DNA of 64,000 bases from Oxalobacteraceae bacterium (GTDB taxonomy: Bacteria; Pseudomonadota; Gammaproteobacteria; Burkholderiales; Burkholderiaceae_D): positions 1 through 64,000 of the forward strand of contig CANFLV010000009.1 of NCBI GenBank assembly GCA_947448025.1, read 5' to 3'. The translations under genes were made by a program, and so were the position numbers. Under the pieces are notes generated by a model. The model had not been told where the DNA came from, did not search any database, and saw nothing but the letters and a program-made list of their open reading frames with translations. Positions 27,165 through 36,604 of this stretch are shown here, in pieces (the stretch's first letter is position 1; each line of letters begins with the position of its first letter).

Positions 27165-28325
27165 ATGGTACAAAAACGCAAACCCAATCGCAGCAAACAA
27201 CGCATCGTTCTCGTGCTCCAGGGTGGTGGCGCACTTGGTGCCTACCAGGCCGGCGTCTATGAAGCGCTGCATGAACATGACCTCAGCCCCGACTGGATCG
27301 TCGGCACCTCGATTGGCGCGATTAATGCCGCCATCATCGCTGGCAATCATCGCGACTGCCGCATCGAGCGCCTGCGGGAATTCTGGCACACCGTGTCCTT
27401 CGACGATCTCGTCGACATGAACAAGATTCCCGATGCGGCGCGTCAATTTAATACCTGGCTCACGACCGTGAATGCGACCACACAAGGCGTGCCGGGATTT
27501 TTCAAGCCGCGCTTCGCCAATCCATTTGCCGCCGGTTTGCCGGTGGCGCCGGAAATGGCGAGCTTTTACGATACCGGTCCGCTGACGGAAACCTTGAAGC
27601 GGCTGGTCGATTTCGATTACCTGAATGCGCCGGGCGGTATGCGTCTGACGGTCAATGCAATGAAGGTGACGACTGGCCAGCTCGTCAATTTCGACAGCCA
27701 GACGCACAATATGTGCCTCGACCACATCATGGCCAGCGGCGCGCTGCCGCCGGGATTTCCGCCGGTGCGCATCAATGGCGACCTGTATTGGGATGGCGGG
27801 CTGTTCTCAAACACGCCGCTGGAAACCGTGCTCGAGGACGAACCGCGCGCCGATACGCTGTGCTTCATGGTCGACCTGTGGAGCGCGATCGGCCAGGAAC
27901 CGACGACCTTCGATGAGGTTCAGACGCGCCAGAAAGATGTCACCTTCGCCTCGCGCTCGAAACTGCATATTGATGATTACCTGCGCATGCATCAGCTGCG
28001 CCGCGTGGTGCGTTCAATGTATGAATCGCTGCCGCCCGAAATGCGCACGGCCGACATCCACAAGGCGCTGGCGGCAGTCGGCAGCGACACGACCATGCAC
28101 ATCGTGCGCCTGGCCTATGCCGGGCGCGACTGGCACATGGCCTCGAAGGACATCAATTTTTCAAAGGGCTCGATCGACTGGCGCTGGCAGCAGGGCTATC
28201 GCGACGCCAAGCGCGCCGTCGAAAATGCGGCCTGGATGCGCGTCGTGCCGCAAGAAACCGGCGTGATCGTGCATGAAATGGTCGCGCCCGGTGACTCCTT
28301 CACAGAAACCCACGCGAAAGAATAA
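27165..28325 (+). CDS. Patatin-like phospholipase with DUF3734
   Basis: This 386-residue protein has a patatin domain in residues about 14-215. It has the oxyanion motif QGGGALGAYQAG, the nucleophile elbow GTSIG with its catalytic Ser, and the catalytic Asp in YWDGGLFSNTPLE. The C-terminal third (about 225-340) matches the DUF3734 region found after many proteobacterial patatins. The start has AGAAGGA upstream. It is probably a cytoplasmic acyl hydrolase; its divergent neighbour, an acyl-CoA ligase, could re-activate the released fatty acid (inference). Confidence 0.88.
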   Translation: MVQKRKPNRSKQRIVLVLQGGGALGAYQAGVYEALHEHDLSPDWIVGTSIGAINAAIIAGNHRDCRIERLREFWHTVSFDDLVDMNKIPDAARQFNTWLTTVNATTQGVPGFFKPRFANPFAAGLPVAPEMASFYDTGPLTETLKRLVDFDYLNAPGGMRLTVNAMKVTTGQLVNFDSQTHNMCLDHIMASGALPPGFPPVRINGDLYWDGGLFSNTPLETVLEDEPRADTLCFMVDLWSAIGQEPTTFDEVQTRQKDVTFASRSKLHIDDYLRMHQLRRVVRSMYESLPPEMRTADIHKALAAVGSDTTMHIVRLAYAGRDWHMASKDINFSKGSIDWRWQQGYRDAKRAVENAAWMRVVPQETGVIVHEMVAPGDSFTETHAKE

Positions 28326-28332
28326 AGCGGCC

Positions 28333-30054
28333 TCAATCGTGACTGGCAGCCGTTGCTTCCTGTAGCGGCGCGAAGCGTTCGAGCACATGCGCCGCCATGC
28401 CGCGCGCGAGCTCTTCCTCGCCAAAGAAGACCGTGCCGATATCCTCGTTGCGCAAGAAGGTCGATTCATCTTCGCTGTGCGTGCGCAAGATGATTTCTAT
28501 CGTCGGATTCAAGGCCCGCGCCGTATCGACCATATGCCGCACATTGATCGTGTCCGGCGTAGCGATGACCAGCATGGCGGCTTGCGCAATATGCGCCTGA
28601 ATCAGCACGGCCGGATCACCCGCCTGGCCTGACACAGCGATGCCACCCTGTTTGCGCAAATCTTCGACCAGTTCGCGGTTCTGTTCCGCGACGACATACG
28701 GAATGCCGCGCGCATCCATCGCAGCGGCAATGCGGCGCCCGACACGGCCATAGCCGACCAGCACGACCTGTCCTTCGAGATATTTGCGTTCGGTACTCAT
28801 GGGTAGTTCGGCACTGGTATCGTGGCGCTGTTCGAGGCGTCGGGCAAATGCTGATTTTTTGAGCAGCCAGCGCTGCACTGGTTCTATCGCGGCAAACAGG
28901 AAGGAATTGAGCGTGATGGAAATCAGCACACCTGCCAGCACCAGGCTCATGCCCTCGGCCGGCAGCAGTCCCAGCGATACACCAAGTCCCGCGAGGATGA
29001 TGGAAAATTCACCGATCTGAGCCAGCCCGGCGGCGATCATCAAGGCTGTCTTGAGCGGATAACGCAGCGCGAGCACCACCAGCAGTGCGCCTATGCCATT
29101 ACCGAAAATAATGGTCGCGACCACGCCCAATACGCGCAGCGGTTGCTCGATCAAAATAGCCGGATTCACCAGCATACCGACCGATACAAAAAACAGCACC
29201 GAGAACGCATCCCGCAAAGGCAGGGACTCTTCTGCTGCGCGATGGCTGAATTCGGATTCGCGCATCACGGTGCCGGCACAGAATGCACCGAGCGCGAATG
29301 ACACACTGAACATTTCCGCGGCACCGAACGCGATACCGATCGCCGAGACCACGACTGCCAGCGTGAACAGTTCACGCGATCCGGTGCGGGCGACCTGCAG
29401 CAAAAGCCATGGCAGCAGACGTCGACCGACGATGAACATCAGCGCAATGAAGGCGGAAACCTGCAGCAGCGTCTGGCCGATGGTCATCCAGATCGGCTTG
29501 GTCTCGGCCAGCGGCAGGGCTGGGCCGCCCAGCACACCGGCCAGTGGCGGCAAGAGCACCAGCACCAGTACTGTGACCAGATCCTGCACGACCAGCCAGC
29601 CGATGGCGATCCGCCCGTTCATGCTCGCAAGCTCATTGCGCGCTTCGAGCGACTTCAGCAGCACGACGGTGCTGGCGCTGGCAAGCGACAGGCCGAAGAT
29701 CAACACGCCACCCATGCTCCAGTTCCACCACCAGGCCATGACCATGCCCAATAGCGTCGTGAAGCCCATCTGCACCAGCGCCCCGGGAATCGCAATGCGC
29801 CGCACAGCGAGCAGGTCCGCCGGCGAAAAATGCAGACCCACGCCGAACATCAGCAGCATCACGCCGATCTCGGACAATTGCGCGGCAATGTGGCCGTCGG
29901 CGACGAAGCCGGGCGTGGCCGGGCCGATGACGATGCCGGCCAGCAGATAGCCGACCAGGGCTGGCAACTTGATGCGCTCGGCGACATAGCCTAAGGCCAG
30001 GGCCACGCCAAAGCCGGCGACCAGGGTTGTAATCAGGGATACGTTTTGCGTCAT
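28333..30054 (-). CDS. CPA2-family cation:proton antiporter with RCK_N domain (YbaL/KefB-like)
   Basis: This 573-residue inner-membrane protein has about twelve spans forming the Na+/H+ exchanger domain (residues 1-390, with GYLLAGIVIGPATPGF and the LFFVSVGMLVNP motif). A cytoplasmic TrkA-N/RCK domain follows with the nucleotide-binding GYGRVGRRIAAAM near residue 425. There is no clear TrkA-C domain. It probably exchanges K+ or Na+ for protons under redox or nucleotide control. The start has AAAGGA upstream. It is convergent with the patatin gene, with a 7-base gap. Confidence 0.88.
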   Translation of the reverse strand: MTQNVSLITTLVAGFGVALALGYVAERIKLPALVGYLLAGIVIGPATPGFVADGHIAAQLSEIGVMLLMFGVGLHFSPADLLAVRRIAIPGALVQMGFTTLLGMVMAWWWNWSMGGVLIFGLSLASASTVVLLKSLEARNELASMNGRIAIGWLVVQDLVTVLVLVLLPPLAGVLGGPALPLAETKPIWMTIGQTLLQVSAFIALMFIVGRRLLPWLLLQVARTGSRELFTLAVVVSAIGIAFGAAEMFSVSFALGAFCAGTVMRESEFSHRAAEESLPLRDAFSVLFFVSVGMLVNPAILIEQPLRVLGVVATIIFGNGIGALLVVLALRYPLKTALMIAAGLAQIGEFSIILAGLGVSLGLLPAEGMSLVLAGVLISITLNSFLFAAIEPVQRWLLKKSAFARRLEQRHDTSAELPMSTERKYLEGQVVLVGYGRVGRRIAAAMDARGIPYVVAEQNRELVEDLRKQGGIAVSGQAGDPAVLIQAHIAQAAMLVIATPDTINVRHMVDTARALNPTIEIILRTHSEDESTFLRNEDIGTVFFGEEELARGMAAHVLERFAPLQEATAASHD

Positions 30055-30307
30055 GCCATCCTTTAGTGATGCTCTTACCTAGCCTCGCCATTGCTGATCG
30101 GGAGCGCGTCGGCACAGCGTAAAGCAGAAACAATCCGGCGGCTGCAAGTGCAGACCCGGCACGATTCAAGAAACGTAGTCGGCTTTGTAAATTATACATT
30201 TCAATAATGCAAATGCCAGTTCAGCTTACTCCAGACAAGTAGCCCGCACTGAAATCACGTACGATGTCCAACTTCGAGCAATCATTGCTTTCCTGGATAG
30301 AGAATTT

Positions 30308-31204
30308 ATGCAAACTGGCATGCTGTTCGCCGCCGGCGCCTATACGATATGGGGCCTGCTGCCGATTTACCTGAAAACCATGCAGGCGATCGCACCGATC
30401 GAAATCATGCTGCACCGGATACTCTGGTCGCTGGTCTTCATATTGCTGCTGCTGGCGGCGCGGCGACAGTGGACTTGGATAGGCCAGACCTTGCGCCGGC
30501 CGAAAGTGTTGGGCGGCTTTGCGATCAGCGCGCTGCTGTTGTCGACGAACTGGTTCCTGTATATCTGGGCAGTCAATAACGACCGCATCATCGATGCCAG
30601 CCTTGGCTATTTCATTAATCCGCTCGTGAATGTCCTGCTGGGATTCCTGATCCTGCGCGAACGGCTGCGCCCCGGACAGTGGACGGCCGTGGCGATGGCG
30701 GCATTGGGTGTGGCCTGGCTGACCTGGCAGGGTGGGCATTTACCGTGGATCGGCCTGACGCTGGCGCTGACCTTCGGCACCTATGGCTTGCTGCGCAAGA
30801 CGGCATCACTCGGGCCGCTGGAAGGCCTGTCGCTGGAAACCATGCTGCTGTTCCCGTTTGCCTTTGGCTATCTGATTTACCTCATGACGCAAGGCCACAA
30901 TACGTTTGCAGCAACCTCCGGCACGACGCAATGGCTGCTTGTCGCGGCCGGACCGATCACGGCGATTCCGCTGCTGCTGTTTGCGGCGGGCGCGCGACGC
31001 ATTCCGCTGTCGGTGCTGGGTCTGCTGCAATACATCGGACCATCGCTGCAATTATTGCTCGGCGTCTGGCTTTACCATGAACCCTTCAGTGTGGCGCGCC
31101 TGACCGGCTTTGCCATTATCTGGGGCGCGCTGGCCGTGTATTCGCTTGAAGGCCTATGGCAGGCCTACGGTCCCAAGCGCAGCGTGCAAACCAAACCAAA
31201 CTAA
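30308..31204 (+). CDS. rarD: EamA-family transporter RarD
   Basis: This 298-residue membrane protein has ten spans in two EamA halves. The N-terminus (GMLFAAGAYTIWGLLPIYLK), the EIMLHRILWS motif and LSTNWFLYIWAVNN fit the RarD group (chloramphenicol-sensitivity protein family). The second half contains GPITAIPLLLFAAGARRIPLS and LQYIGPSLQLLLGV. It is a predicted exporter or importer of small metabolites of unknown identity. An alternative start at 30320 would shorten it by four residues. Confidence 0.88.
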   Translation: MQTGMLFAAGAYTIWGLLPIYLKTMQAIAPIEIMLHRILWSLVFILLLLAARRQWTWIGQTLRRPKVLGGFAISALLLSTNWFLYIWAVNNDRIIDASLGYFINPLVNVLLGFLILRERLRPGQWTAVAMAALGVAWLTWQGGHLPWIGLTLALTFGTYGLLRKTASLGPLEGLSLETMLLFPFAFGYLIYLMTQGHNTFAATSGTTQWLLVAAGPITAIPLLLFAAGARRIPLSVLGLLQYIGPSLQLLLGVWLYHEPFSVARLTGFAIIWGALAVYSLEGLWQAYGPKRSVQTKPN

Positions 31205-31219
31205 GCTGCCCAGGCTAAA

Positions 31220-31245
31220 CCGCGCCGCCTGATCTGGTGGCGCGG
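31220..31245 (+). terminator. Hairpin between rarD and ettA
   Basis: A 10-bp GC-rich stem with one G-T pair (31220-31229 with 31236-31245) is followed by only a short TTTT a few bases on. It could terminate the rarD transcript weakly. Confidence 0.4.
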
Positions 31246-31297
31246 GTCGCTTTTGACGTATCCTTTCACCTTTACCCTTCATTCATTCGGACCATCG

Positions 31298-32968
31298 ATG
31301 GCAAATTACGTATACACCATGAACAAGGTGGGCAAAATCGTCCCGCCCAAGCGCCAAATCCTGAAAGATATCTCCCTGTCGTTTTTCCCCGGCGCGAAAA
31401 TCGGCGTGCTCGGCCTGAACGGTTCGGGTAAGTCGACGCTGCTGAAAATCATGGCCGGCATCGATACCGACATCCAGGGCGAAGCCGTGCCAATGCCGGG
31501 TCTGAACATCGGCTACCTGCCGCAGGAACCGCAGCTCGATCCGGAACAGACCGTACGCCAGGCGGTCGAAGGCGGCCTCGGCGAAGCCTTCGAAGCACGC
31601 GCCAAGCTCGACGCCGTCTATGCGGCCTATGCCGAGGAAGATGCCGATTTCGATGCGCTCGCCGCTGAGCAGGCGCGCCTTGAAGCGATCATTTCGGCTG
31701 CCGACAGCAGCGGCAATCTCGACCAGCAGCTGGAAATGGCCGCCGACGCATTGCGTCTGCCGCCATGGGACGCGAAGATCGGCGTCCTCTCGGGCGGTGA
31801 AAAACGGCGCGTCGCGCTCTGCCGTCTGCTGCTGTCGAAGCCTGACATGCTGCTGCTCGACGAGCCAACAAACCATCTGGATGCGGAATCGGTCGACTGG
31901 CTCGAGCAATTCCTGCTGCGCTTTCCGGGCACTGTGGTCGGCATCACGCATGATCGCTACTTCCTCGACAATGCCGCCGAATGGATCCTTGAACTCGACC
32001 GCGGCCATGGCATTCCGTGGAAGGGCAATTACAGTTCCTGGCTCGAGCAGAAGGGCAATCGCCTCAAGCAGGAAGAGTCAACCGAATCCTCGCGCCAGAA
32101 GACCATCGCCAAAGAACTTGAATGGGTACGGCAGAATCCGAAGGGTCGCCAGGCCAAGAGCAAGGCGCGTCTGGCACGCTTCAATGAGCTCTCCGAGCAC
32201 GAATACCAGAAGCGCAACGAGACCCAGGAGATTTTCATTCCGGTCGCCGAGCGCCTCGGCAATGAAGTCATCGAATTCAAGAACGTCAGCAAATCCTTCG
32301 GCGACCGTCTGCTGATCGACGACCTGAGCTTCCGCATTCCGGCCGGCGCGATCGTCGGCATCATCGGCCCGAACGGCGCCGGTAAATCGACGCTGTTCAA
32401 GATGATCACCGGTGCAGAAAAGCCTGACAGCGGCGAAGTCGTCATCGGCACGACCGCGCGCGTGTCCATCGTCGACCAGAACCGCGATTCGCTCAGCGAC
32501 AGCAAGACTGTGTTTGACGACGTTACCGGCGGCGCCGATATCCTCACTGTCGGTCGTTTTGAAATGCCGTCGCGCGCCTATCTCGGCCGCTTTAATTTCA
32601 AAGGTGGCGACCAGCAAAAGATGGTCGGCAATCTGTCCGGTGGTGAACGCGGCCGCCTGCATCTGGCCAAGACTTTGCTCATGGGCGGCAATGTGCTGCT
32701 GCTCGATGAGCCGTCCAACGATCTCGACGTGGAAACCCTGCGCGCGCTCGAAGACGCCTTGCTGGAATTCGCCGGCAGCGTGCTGGTGATCTCCCATGAT
32801 CGCTGGTTCCTCGACCGGATCGCCACACATATCCTCGCGTTCGAAGGTAATTCACAGGTCAGCTTCTTTGACGGCAATTACCAGGAATACGAAGCCGACA
32901 AGAAGAAGCGTCTCGGTGAAGAAGGCGCCAAGCCGAAGCGGATTCGTTACAAACCACTGACGATATAG
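31298..32968 (+). CDS. ettA: Energy-dependent translational throttle protein EttA (ABC-F)
   Basis: This 556-residue soluble ABC-F ATPase acts on the ribosome at the E site. It has two nucleotide-binding domains: the first with Walker A GLNGSGKS (about residue 40), signature LSGGEKRR and LLDEPTNHLD, and the second with GPNGAGKS, LSGGERGR and LLDEPSNDLD. The linker between them is charged and contains RQNPKGRQAKSKARLARF, typical of the P-site-tRNA interaction motif. The C-terminus ends close to the E. coli protein (555 residues). The start MANYVYTMNKVGK is the family start; an upstream in-frame codon is not used in homologues. Confidence 0.95.
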   Translation: MANYVYTMNKVGKIVPPKRQILKDISLSFFPGAKIGVLGLNGSGKSTLLKIMAGIDTDIQGEAVPMPGLNIGYLPQEPQLDPEQTVRQAVEGGLGEAFEARAKLDAVYAAYAEEDADFDALAAEQARLEAIISAADSSGNLDQQLEMAADALRLPPWDAKIGVLSGGEKRRVALCRLLLSKPDMLLLDEPTNHLDAESVDWLEQFLLRFPGTVVGITHDRYFLDNAAEWILELDRGHGIPWKGNYSSWLEQKGNRLKQEESTESSRQKTIAKELEWVRQNPKGRQAKSKARLARFNELSEHEYQKRNETQEIFIPVAERLGNEVIEFKNVSKSFGDRLLIDDLSFRIPAGAIVGIIGPNGAGKSTLFKMITGAEKPDSGEVVIGTTARVSIVDQNRDSLSDSKTVFDDVTGGADILTVGRFEMPSRAYLGRFNFKGGDQQKMVGNLSGGERGRLHLAKTLLMGGNVLLLDEPSNDLDVETLRALEDALLEFAGSVLVISHDRWFLDRIATHILAFEGNSQVSFFDGNYQEYEADKKKRLGEEGAKPKRIRYKPLTI

Positions 32969-33121
32969 TCATCACGATGGGGCAAGCACGCACGGTGCCG
33001 GCCCCGTCGATTTCGTTGGCACCTGCGGGATGCCAGCGAAAAATCCCGCCCTCCATGCTCTGTTAAGATTCGCGCTCAAGGAACTGCGTTTGCCTTGCAA
33101 TGACACGAATGGAGACAGCGA

Positions 33122-33709
33122 ATGACCAGCAGCACTGCACGCAAAAAAATCATCGTCGGCATCAGCGGCGCCTCCGGCATCATTTACGGCGTGCGCCTGC
33201 TGCGCATCTTGCGCGACCTTGATATCGAATCCCATCTCGTCATGAGCAAATCGGCACAGGTCACCCTGACCCATGAGCTCGACATGAGCGTGGCCGATGT
33301 CAAGGCGCTGGCGGACGTGAACTACACCAACACCGACATCGGCGCAGCGATTTCAAGCGGCTCCTTCAAGACCGCCGGCATGATCGTTGCGCCTTGTTCC
33401 ATCAAGTCGCTGTCGGAAATCACCACAGGCGTAACCAGCAGCCTGCTCACGCGGGCGGCCGACGTCGTGCTCAAGGAGCGTAAAAAACTCGTGCTCATGG
33501 TGCGCGAAACGCCACTGCATCTCGGCCATTTACGCAGCATGACTGCTGTCACCGAAGCCGGGGCGATCATCTACCCGCCGGTGCCGGCGTTTTATGCCCG
33601 GCCTGAATCACTGGACGCCATGGTCGACCATACGCTGGGCCGGGTACTCGACCTCTTCGATATCGACGCCGGCACGGTGAAGCGCTGGAATCCGGCCAAT
33701 GAAGCCTAG
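33122..33709 (+). CDS. ubiX: Flavin prenyltransferase UbiX
   Basis: This 195-residue protein makes the prenylated FMN cofactor used by UbiD-type decarboxylases, for example in ubiquinone synthesis. Visible are the FMN-binding GISGASGIIYGVRLL segment, VAPCSIKSLSEITTGV, the VRETPLHLGHLRSM motif and the C-terminal PPVPAFYARPESLDAMVDHTLGRVLDLFDI. GGAGA precedes the start at good spacing. No ubiD gene is adjacent. The gene is convergent with the small PLA2-like gene. Confidence 0.93.
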   Translation: MTSSTARKKIIVGISGASGIIYGVRLLRILRDLDIESHLVMSKSAQVTLTHELDMSVADVKALADVNYTNTDIGAAISSGSFKTAGMIVAPCSIKSLSEITTGVTSSLLTRAADVVLKERKKLVLMVRETPLHLGHLRSMTAVTEAGAIIYPPVPAFYARPESLDAMVDHTLGRVLDLFDIDAGTVKRWNPANEA

Positions 33710-33718
33710 TACCGTGCT

Positions 33719-34129
33719 TCAGTACAGATAAAAGTCGTTCACAGGCGGCACATATTCAGGCTCCGCAGTCTTGGAATTGTAGGCGCCGGCGCCAAACAGG
33801 ATCACCCCGGATTGATAAGTGACGCCGATAATGACGCATACGAGTGCGGGATAACCGGCATCCGCGCAAGCCTGTTGTACTCCGGTGCCCAGCCCGGCAT
33901 CACAGGCACTGCGCGTCGATGTCGCCGCCGTATAACATTGGTCATGCGCGACACAGGCCGGCAGAAAATTCATGTTGCCTATCGTATCGGGCACCAGCGG
34001 ATCGCTGAATGCCGTTCCGCAGCCATAGCCGTAGGACTGACCGTCCGAGCGCATGCCGTCGCCAGCGCTCTCGCCAGAATCAAAATCGCCACCATTCATT
34101 GAACTATATCCACCCATTGCTATAAACAT
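33719..34129 (-). CDS. Small cysteine-rich protein with phospholipase A2-like active-site motif
   Basis: This protein has 136 residues from the chosen start (GGGAG lies six bases upstream). The central segment ACVAHDQCY followed by STRSACDAGL and QQACADAG matches the prokaryotic phospholipase A2 arrangement CxxHDxCY...CD...C, in which the His-Asp pair is catalytic and the Cys residues form disulfides. A CG pair upstream (YGCGTAFSD) fits the Ca2+-loop region. There is no clear signal peptide; the N-terminus is Gly-rich and acidic. The C-terminus is hydrophobic, then aromatic. The assignment is by motif only. Confidence 0.6.
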   Translation of the reverse strand: MFIAMGGYSSMNGGDFDSGESAGDGMRSDGQSYGYGCGTAFSDPLVPDTIGNMNFLPACVAHDQCYTAATSTRSACDAGLGTGVQQACADAGYPALVCVIIGVTYQSGVILFGAGAYNSKTAEPEYVPPVNDFYLY

Positions 34130-34421
34130 GCTCTTCTCCCGCGGCAGACTATCAGAGACGGCGGCAATCACGAACAGGCCAGATTGCCACCTCAGGTGCG
34201 CTGCATCAGAGTCTGGGACTAGGTTCGGTTGATGCAGGCACTGCGCCGACTATCTGAGCAATCGGACCGCGCGTCTGCTGTGAGGCTTGACAGTGGCGCA
34301 CAAGGCCAGACAGGTTTAAGAGACCACAGATGCGCATTCGCTGTTACCATCGCTGCCGCACAAAAGCGCGCAGCGCCACCGCGCGCAATCCCACTCAATA
34401 AAATTAACGGCAGGGCCGACC

Positions 34422-35012
34422 ATGAATCTCTATTTGCGACTACTCTGGACCATCTTGCGCAGCCTGTTCAAACCGCCCATCAAGGTCGGTGACACGATCG
34501 AAGCGCAGCTGCGCGTGCTGCCCAACGATATCGACATTAACGGCCACATGAATAACGGCCGCTACCTGACCGTGGTCGACCTGCTGCTGATTGAATATTT
34601 TGTACGCTGTGGTTTTGCCGGCATCATGCTCAAGCGCGGCTGGCGGCCGATGCTGGGTGGCGCGATCATCCATTTCCGCCGCGGCCTGAAGCCCTTCAAG
34701 CAGTACACGCTGCGCTTTCGCCTCGTGTGCTGGGATGAACGCTGGAATTACCTCGCCTTCGAATTCATCCGCGAAGGACAAATTTGCGCATCAGGCTTGA
34801 CCAAGGGCGCGGTCATAGGCGCCAAGGGATTTGTCGGCAATGCCAGCGCCTACGCGACGCTGGGCGTGTCGGGCGACTCGCCTGCCGAAACTGCTGCAGT
34901 AAGCAGCTGGCGCGCCGCGGACGCGCAATTGATGGCCGGCTCGCCGCTCGCACCAGTCGATGTCTCTGCAGCGCGGCGCAAGTCAAATGACGCCGAATCG
35001 GTCAGTAAATAA
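34422..35012 (+). CDS. Hotdog-fold thioesterase (THEM6/4-hydroxybenzoyl-CoA thioesterase-like)
   Basis: This 196-residue protein has a hotdog-fold segment in residues about 28-145. The NDIDINGHMNNGRYLTVVDL motif is the family's signature, in which the Asp acts in 4-hydroxybenzoyl-CoA-type thioesterases. The N-terminal 20 residues are hydrophobic and basic and could bind the membrane. The last 40 residues are low-complexity and Ala-rich. It probably hydrolyses acyl-CoA or a similar thioester. It is convergent with and directly abuts the MAPEG gene. Confidence 0.82.
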   Translation: MNLYLRLLWTILRSLFKPPIKVGDTIEAQLRVLPNDIDINGHMNNGRYLTVVDLLLIEYFVRCGFAGIMLKRGWRPMLGGAIIHFRRGLKPFKQYTLRFRLVCWDERWNYLAFEFIREGQICASGLTKGAVIGAKGFVGNASAYATLGVSGDSPAETAAVSSWRAADAQLMAGSPLAPVDVSAARRKSNDAESVSK

Positions 35013-35393
35013 TCAGTATGTGAGCAGGCCGGCCACGGTCGCGCTCATCAGACCCAGCGTACCCAGCATCGTCAGCCCAAAGCCGAATGAGCGCTTGGCC
35101 GGGTCCTTGTAATAGCCGAGCGCGAAAGCGATGCGGCCGATGATCCATACTGCGCCACCGAGCGCGGCCCAGCGATCGCTGAAATAGAAGGCGCACATCC
35201 ACAGCGACGGCAGGAACATGATCAACTGTTCGACGGTGTTTAACTGCACGCGCAAAACACTCTGGAATTCAAGCGGACCATCCGTCGATGGCGCTTTGAT
35301 TTTAAATTTGCCGCGCGCCTTGCCGACATTGGCCAGCATCCAGAAATACACCGCGAGCGCAGCTAAGGTTGTCCAGGCAGTCCATTGCATCAC
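35013..35393 (-). CDS. MAPEG family membrane protein
   Basis: This is a small inner-membrane protein of 126 residues with four predicted spans. The family pattern is visible in NTVEQLIMFLPSLWMCAFYFSD and IGRIAFALGYYKDPAKRSFGFGLTML, resembling the eicosanoid/glutathione-metabolism (MAPEG) proteins. Bacterial members often have glutathione-transferase or peroxidase activity, but this is not shown here. An alternative start is one codon in. Its stop codon abuts the stop of the convergent thioesterase gene. Confidence 0.85.
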   Translation of the reverse strand: MMQWTAWTTLAALAVYFWMLANVGKARGKFKIKAPSTDGPLEFQSVLRVQLNTVEQLIMFLPSLWMCAFYFSDRWAALGGAVWIIGRIAFALGYYKDPAKRSFGFGLTMLGTLGLMSATVAGLLTY

Positions 35394-35544
35394 ATTCTCC
35401 TTGAGTTGAATACCGACGCCATCATAACGGAAATGCGCGCACCTTCTGGAATGATGACGACCCTGTCATTACCCTCACTGGCACGCAGTGGCACTTTGGC
35501 GCGATAATGGCGAACTGAACACTATGAACCGCAGGAGTAGCACC

Positions 35545-36315
35545 ATGTCGCCGGCCTTGAGCGCATCACAGATCGACCAGTTTCACCGGGATGGCTACCT
35601 GATTTTCCGCGGCATGGTCGCGCCAGATACCTGCGCGCAAATGCTGGCGCTGGCACTGCGCGACTTGCAGGCTGAAGTCGAGCCGCTCGAATACGAAGCC
35701 GATGTCGGTTATGCCGGCGCACCCGGTTCGCGCGACGCCCTCGGCGGGCGCACCGTGCGACGCCTGCGCGGCGCATTTGCCCGCGATGCACTGCTGCGCG
35801 ACTGGGCGCTCAATCCACTGGTCGGTGCGCGCCTGCAGCTCTTGCTCGAGGAGCCGGTAATCCTGACCCTGGCACACCACAACAGCGTGATGACGAAACA
35901 CCGCGATTTCGGCACCGCCACCGGCTGGCACCGCGACAGCCGCTACTGGTCATTCGCCCGCACCGAGCTGATTTCCGTCTGGCTGGCGCTGGGCAATGAA
36001 CATGCGAGCAATGGCGGACTAAAAGTGATCCCCGGTTCGCACCATTGGAAACTCGCGCCCGAGCAGCTCGATGCGCTCGACTTTCTGCGCCCGGATGTCG
36101 CACAAAACCAGGCGCTGTTCGCTCAAGGCATCCCGGTGAACCTCGATGCCGGCGATGTCCTGTTTTTTCATAGCGGTCTGTTTCATGCTGCCGGCCGTAA
36201 TGACAGCGGACAAATCAAGACTTCCGTCGTATTCGCCTATCGTGCAGCCAGCAATCCACCGCAACCGGGCAGCAATTCAGCAGCAGCCGGCGAGGTTAGG
36301 CTGGCCGATGCATGA
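35545..36315 (+). CDS. Phytanoyl-CoA dioxygenase (PhyH) family protein
   Basis: This is a predicted Fe(II)/2-oxoglutarate-dependent oxygenase of 256 residues. The metal triad is visible as WHRDSRYW (His and Asp of HxD) and the later His in FFHSGLFHAAGRND. An Arg in SVVFAYR may hold 2-oxoglutarate. The start at 35545 has AGGAG seven bases upstream; an in-frame ATG at 35524 lacks one. It is monocistronic. The natural substrate is unknown; the family hydroxylates diverse small molecules. Confidence 0.82.
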   Translation: MSPALSASQIDQFHRDGYLIFRGMVAPDTCAQMLALALRDLQAEVEPLEYEADVGYAGAPGSRDALGGRTVRRLRGAFARDALLRDWALNPLVGARLQLLLEEPVILTLAHHNSVMTKHRDFGTATGWHRDSRYWSFARTELISVWLALGNEHASNGGLKVIPGSHHWKLAPEQLDALDFLRPDVAQNQALFAQGIPVNLDAGDVLFFHSGLFHAAGRNDSGQIKTSVVFAYRAASNPPQPGSNSAAAGEVRLADA

Positions 36316-36479
36316 GGCGAGATCGACTGACACCCGCCAGCCCTGGAAGGCGTTTCGCGTCACCACGACTTACGACAATTCGCGCCAAGCTTTCACGAAA
36401 CTTACACATACGTACTTATACGTACTAATACTGATCATTTTGCGGCATATTCAGCCAATTTTGTCGCATGATTGACGAA

Positions 36480-36533
36480 TGGTGCATTGCACCACAAGCA
36501 TCACTTGCTGGCATCTGCCGCCTTCCCTACAAT
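36480..36533 (+). promoter_or_regulatory. Promoter of the liv operon with an adjacent palindrome
   Basis: TTGCTG (36505-36510) and TACAAT (36528-36533) are separated by 17 bases, a plausible sigma-70 promoter for the downstream binding-protein gene. A 15-bp perfect palindrome, TGGTGCATTGCACCA, covers 36480-36494, just upstream of the -35 element, where an activator could bind. The regulator is not identified. Confidence 0.5.
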
Positions 36534-36604
36534 GCCAATTCGATGGGGAAACTATATCCCGCGACAACCCATAAAAATTACCTGTACAAAATCGGAGAAG
36601 ACAC

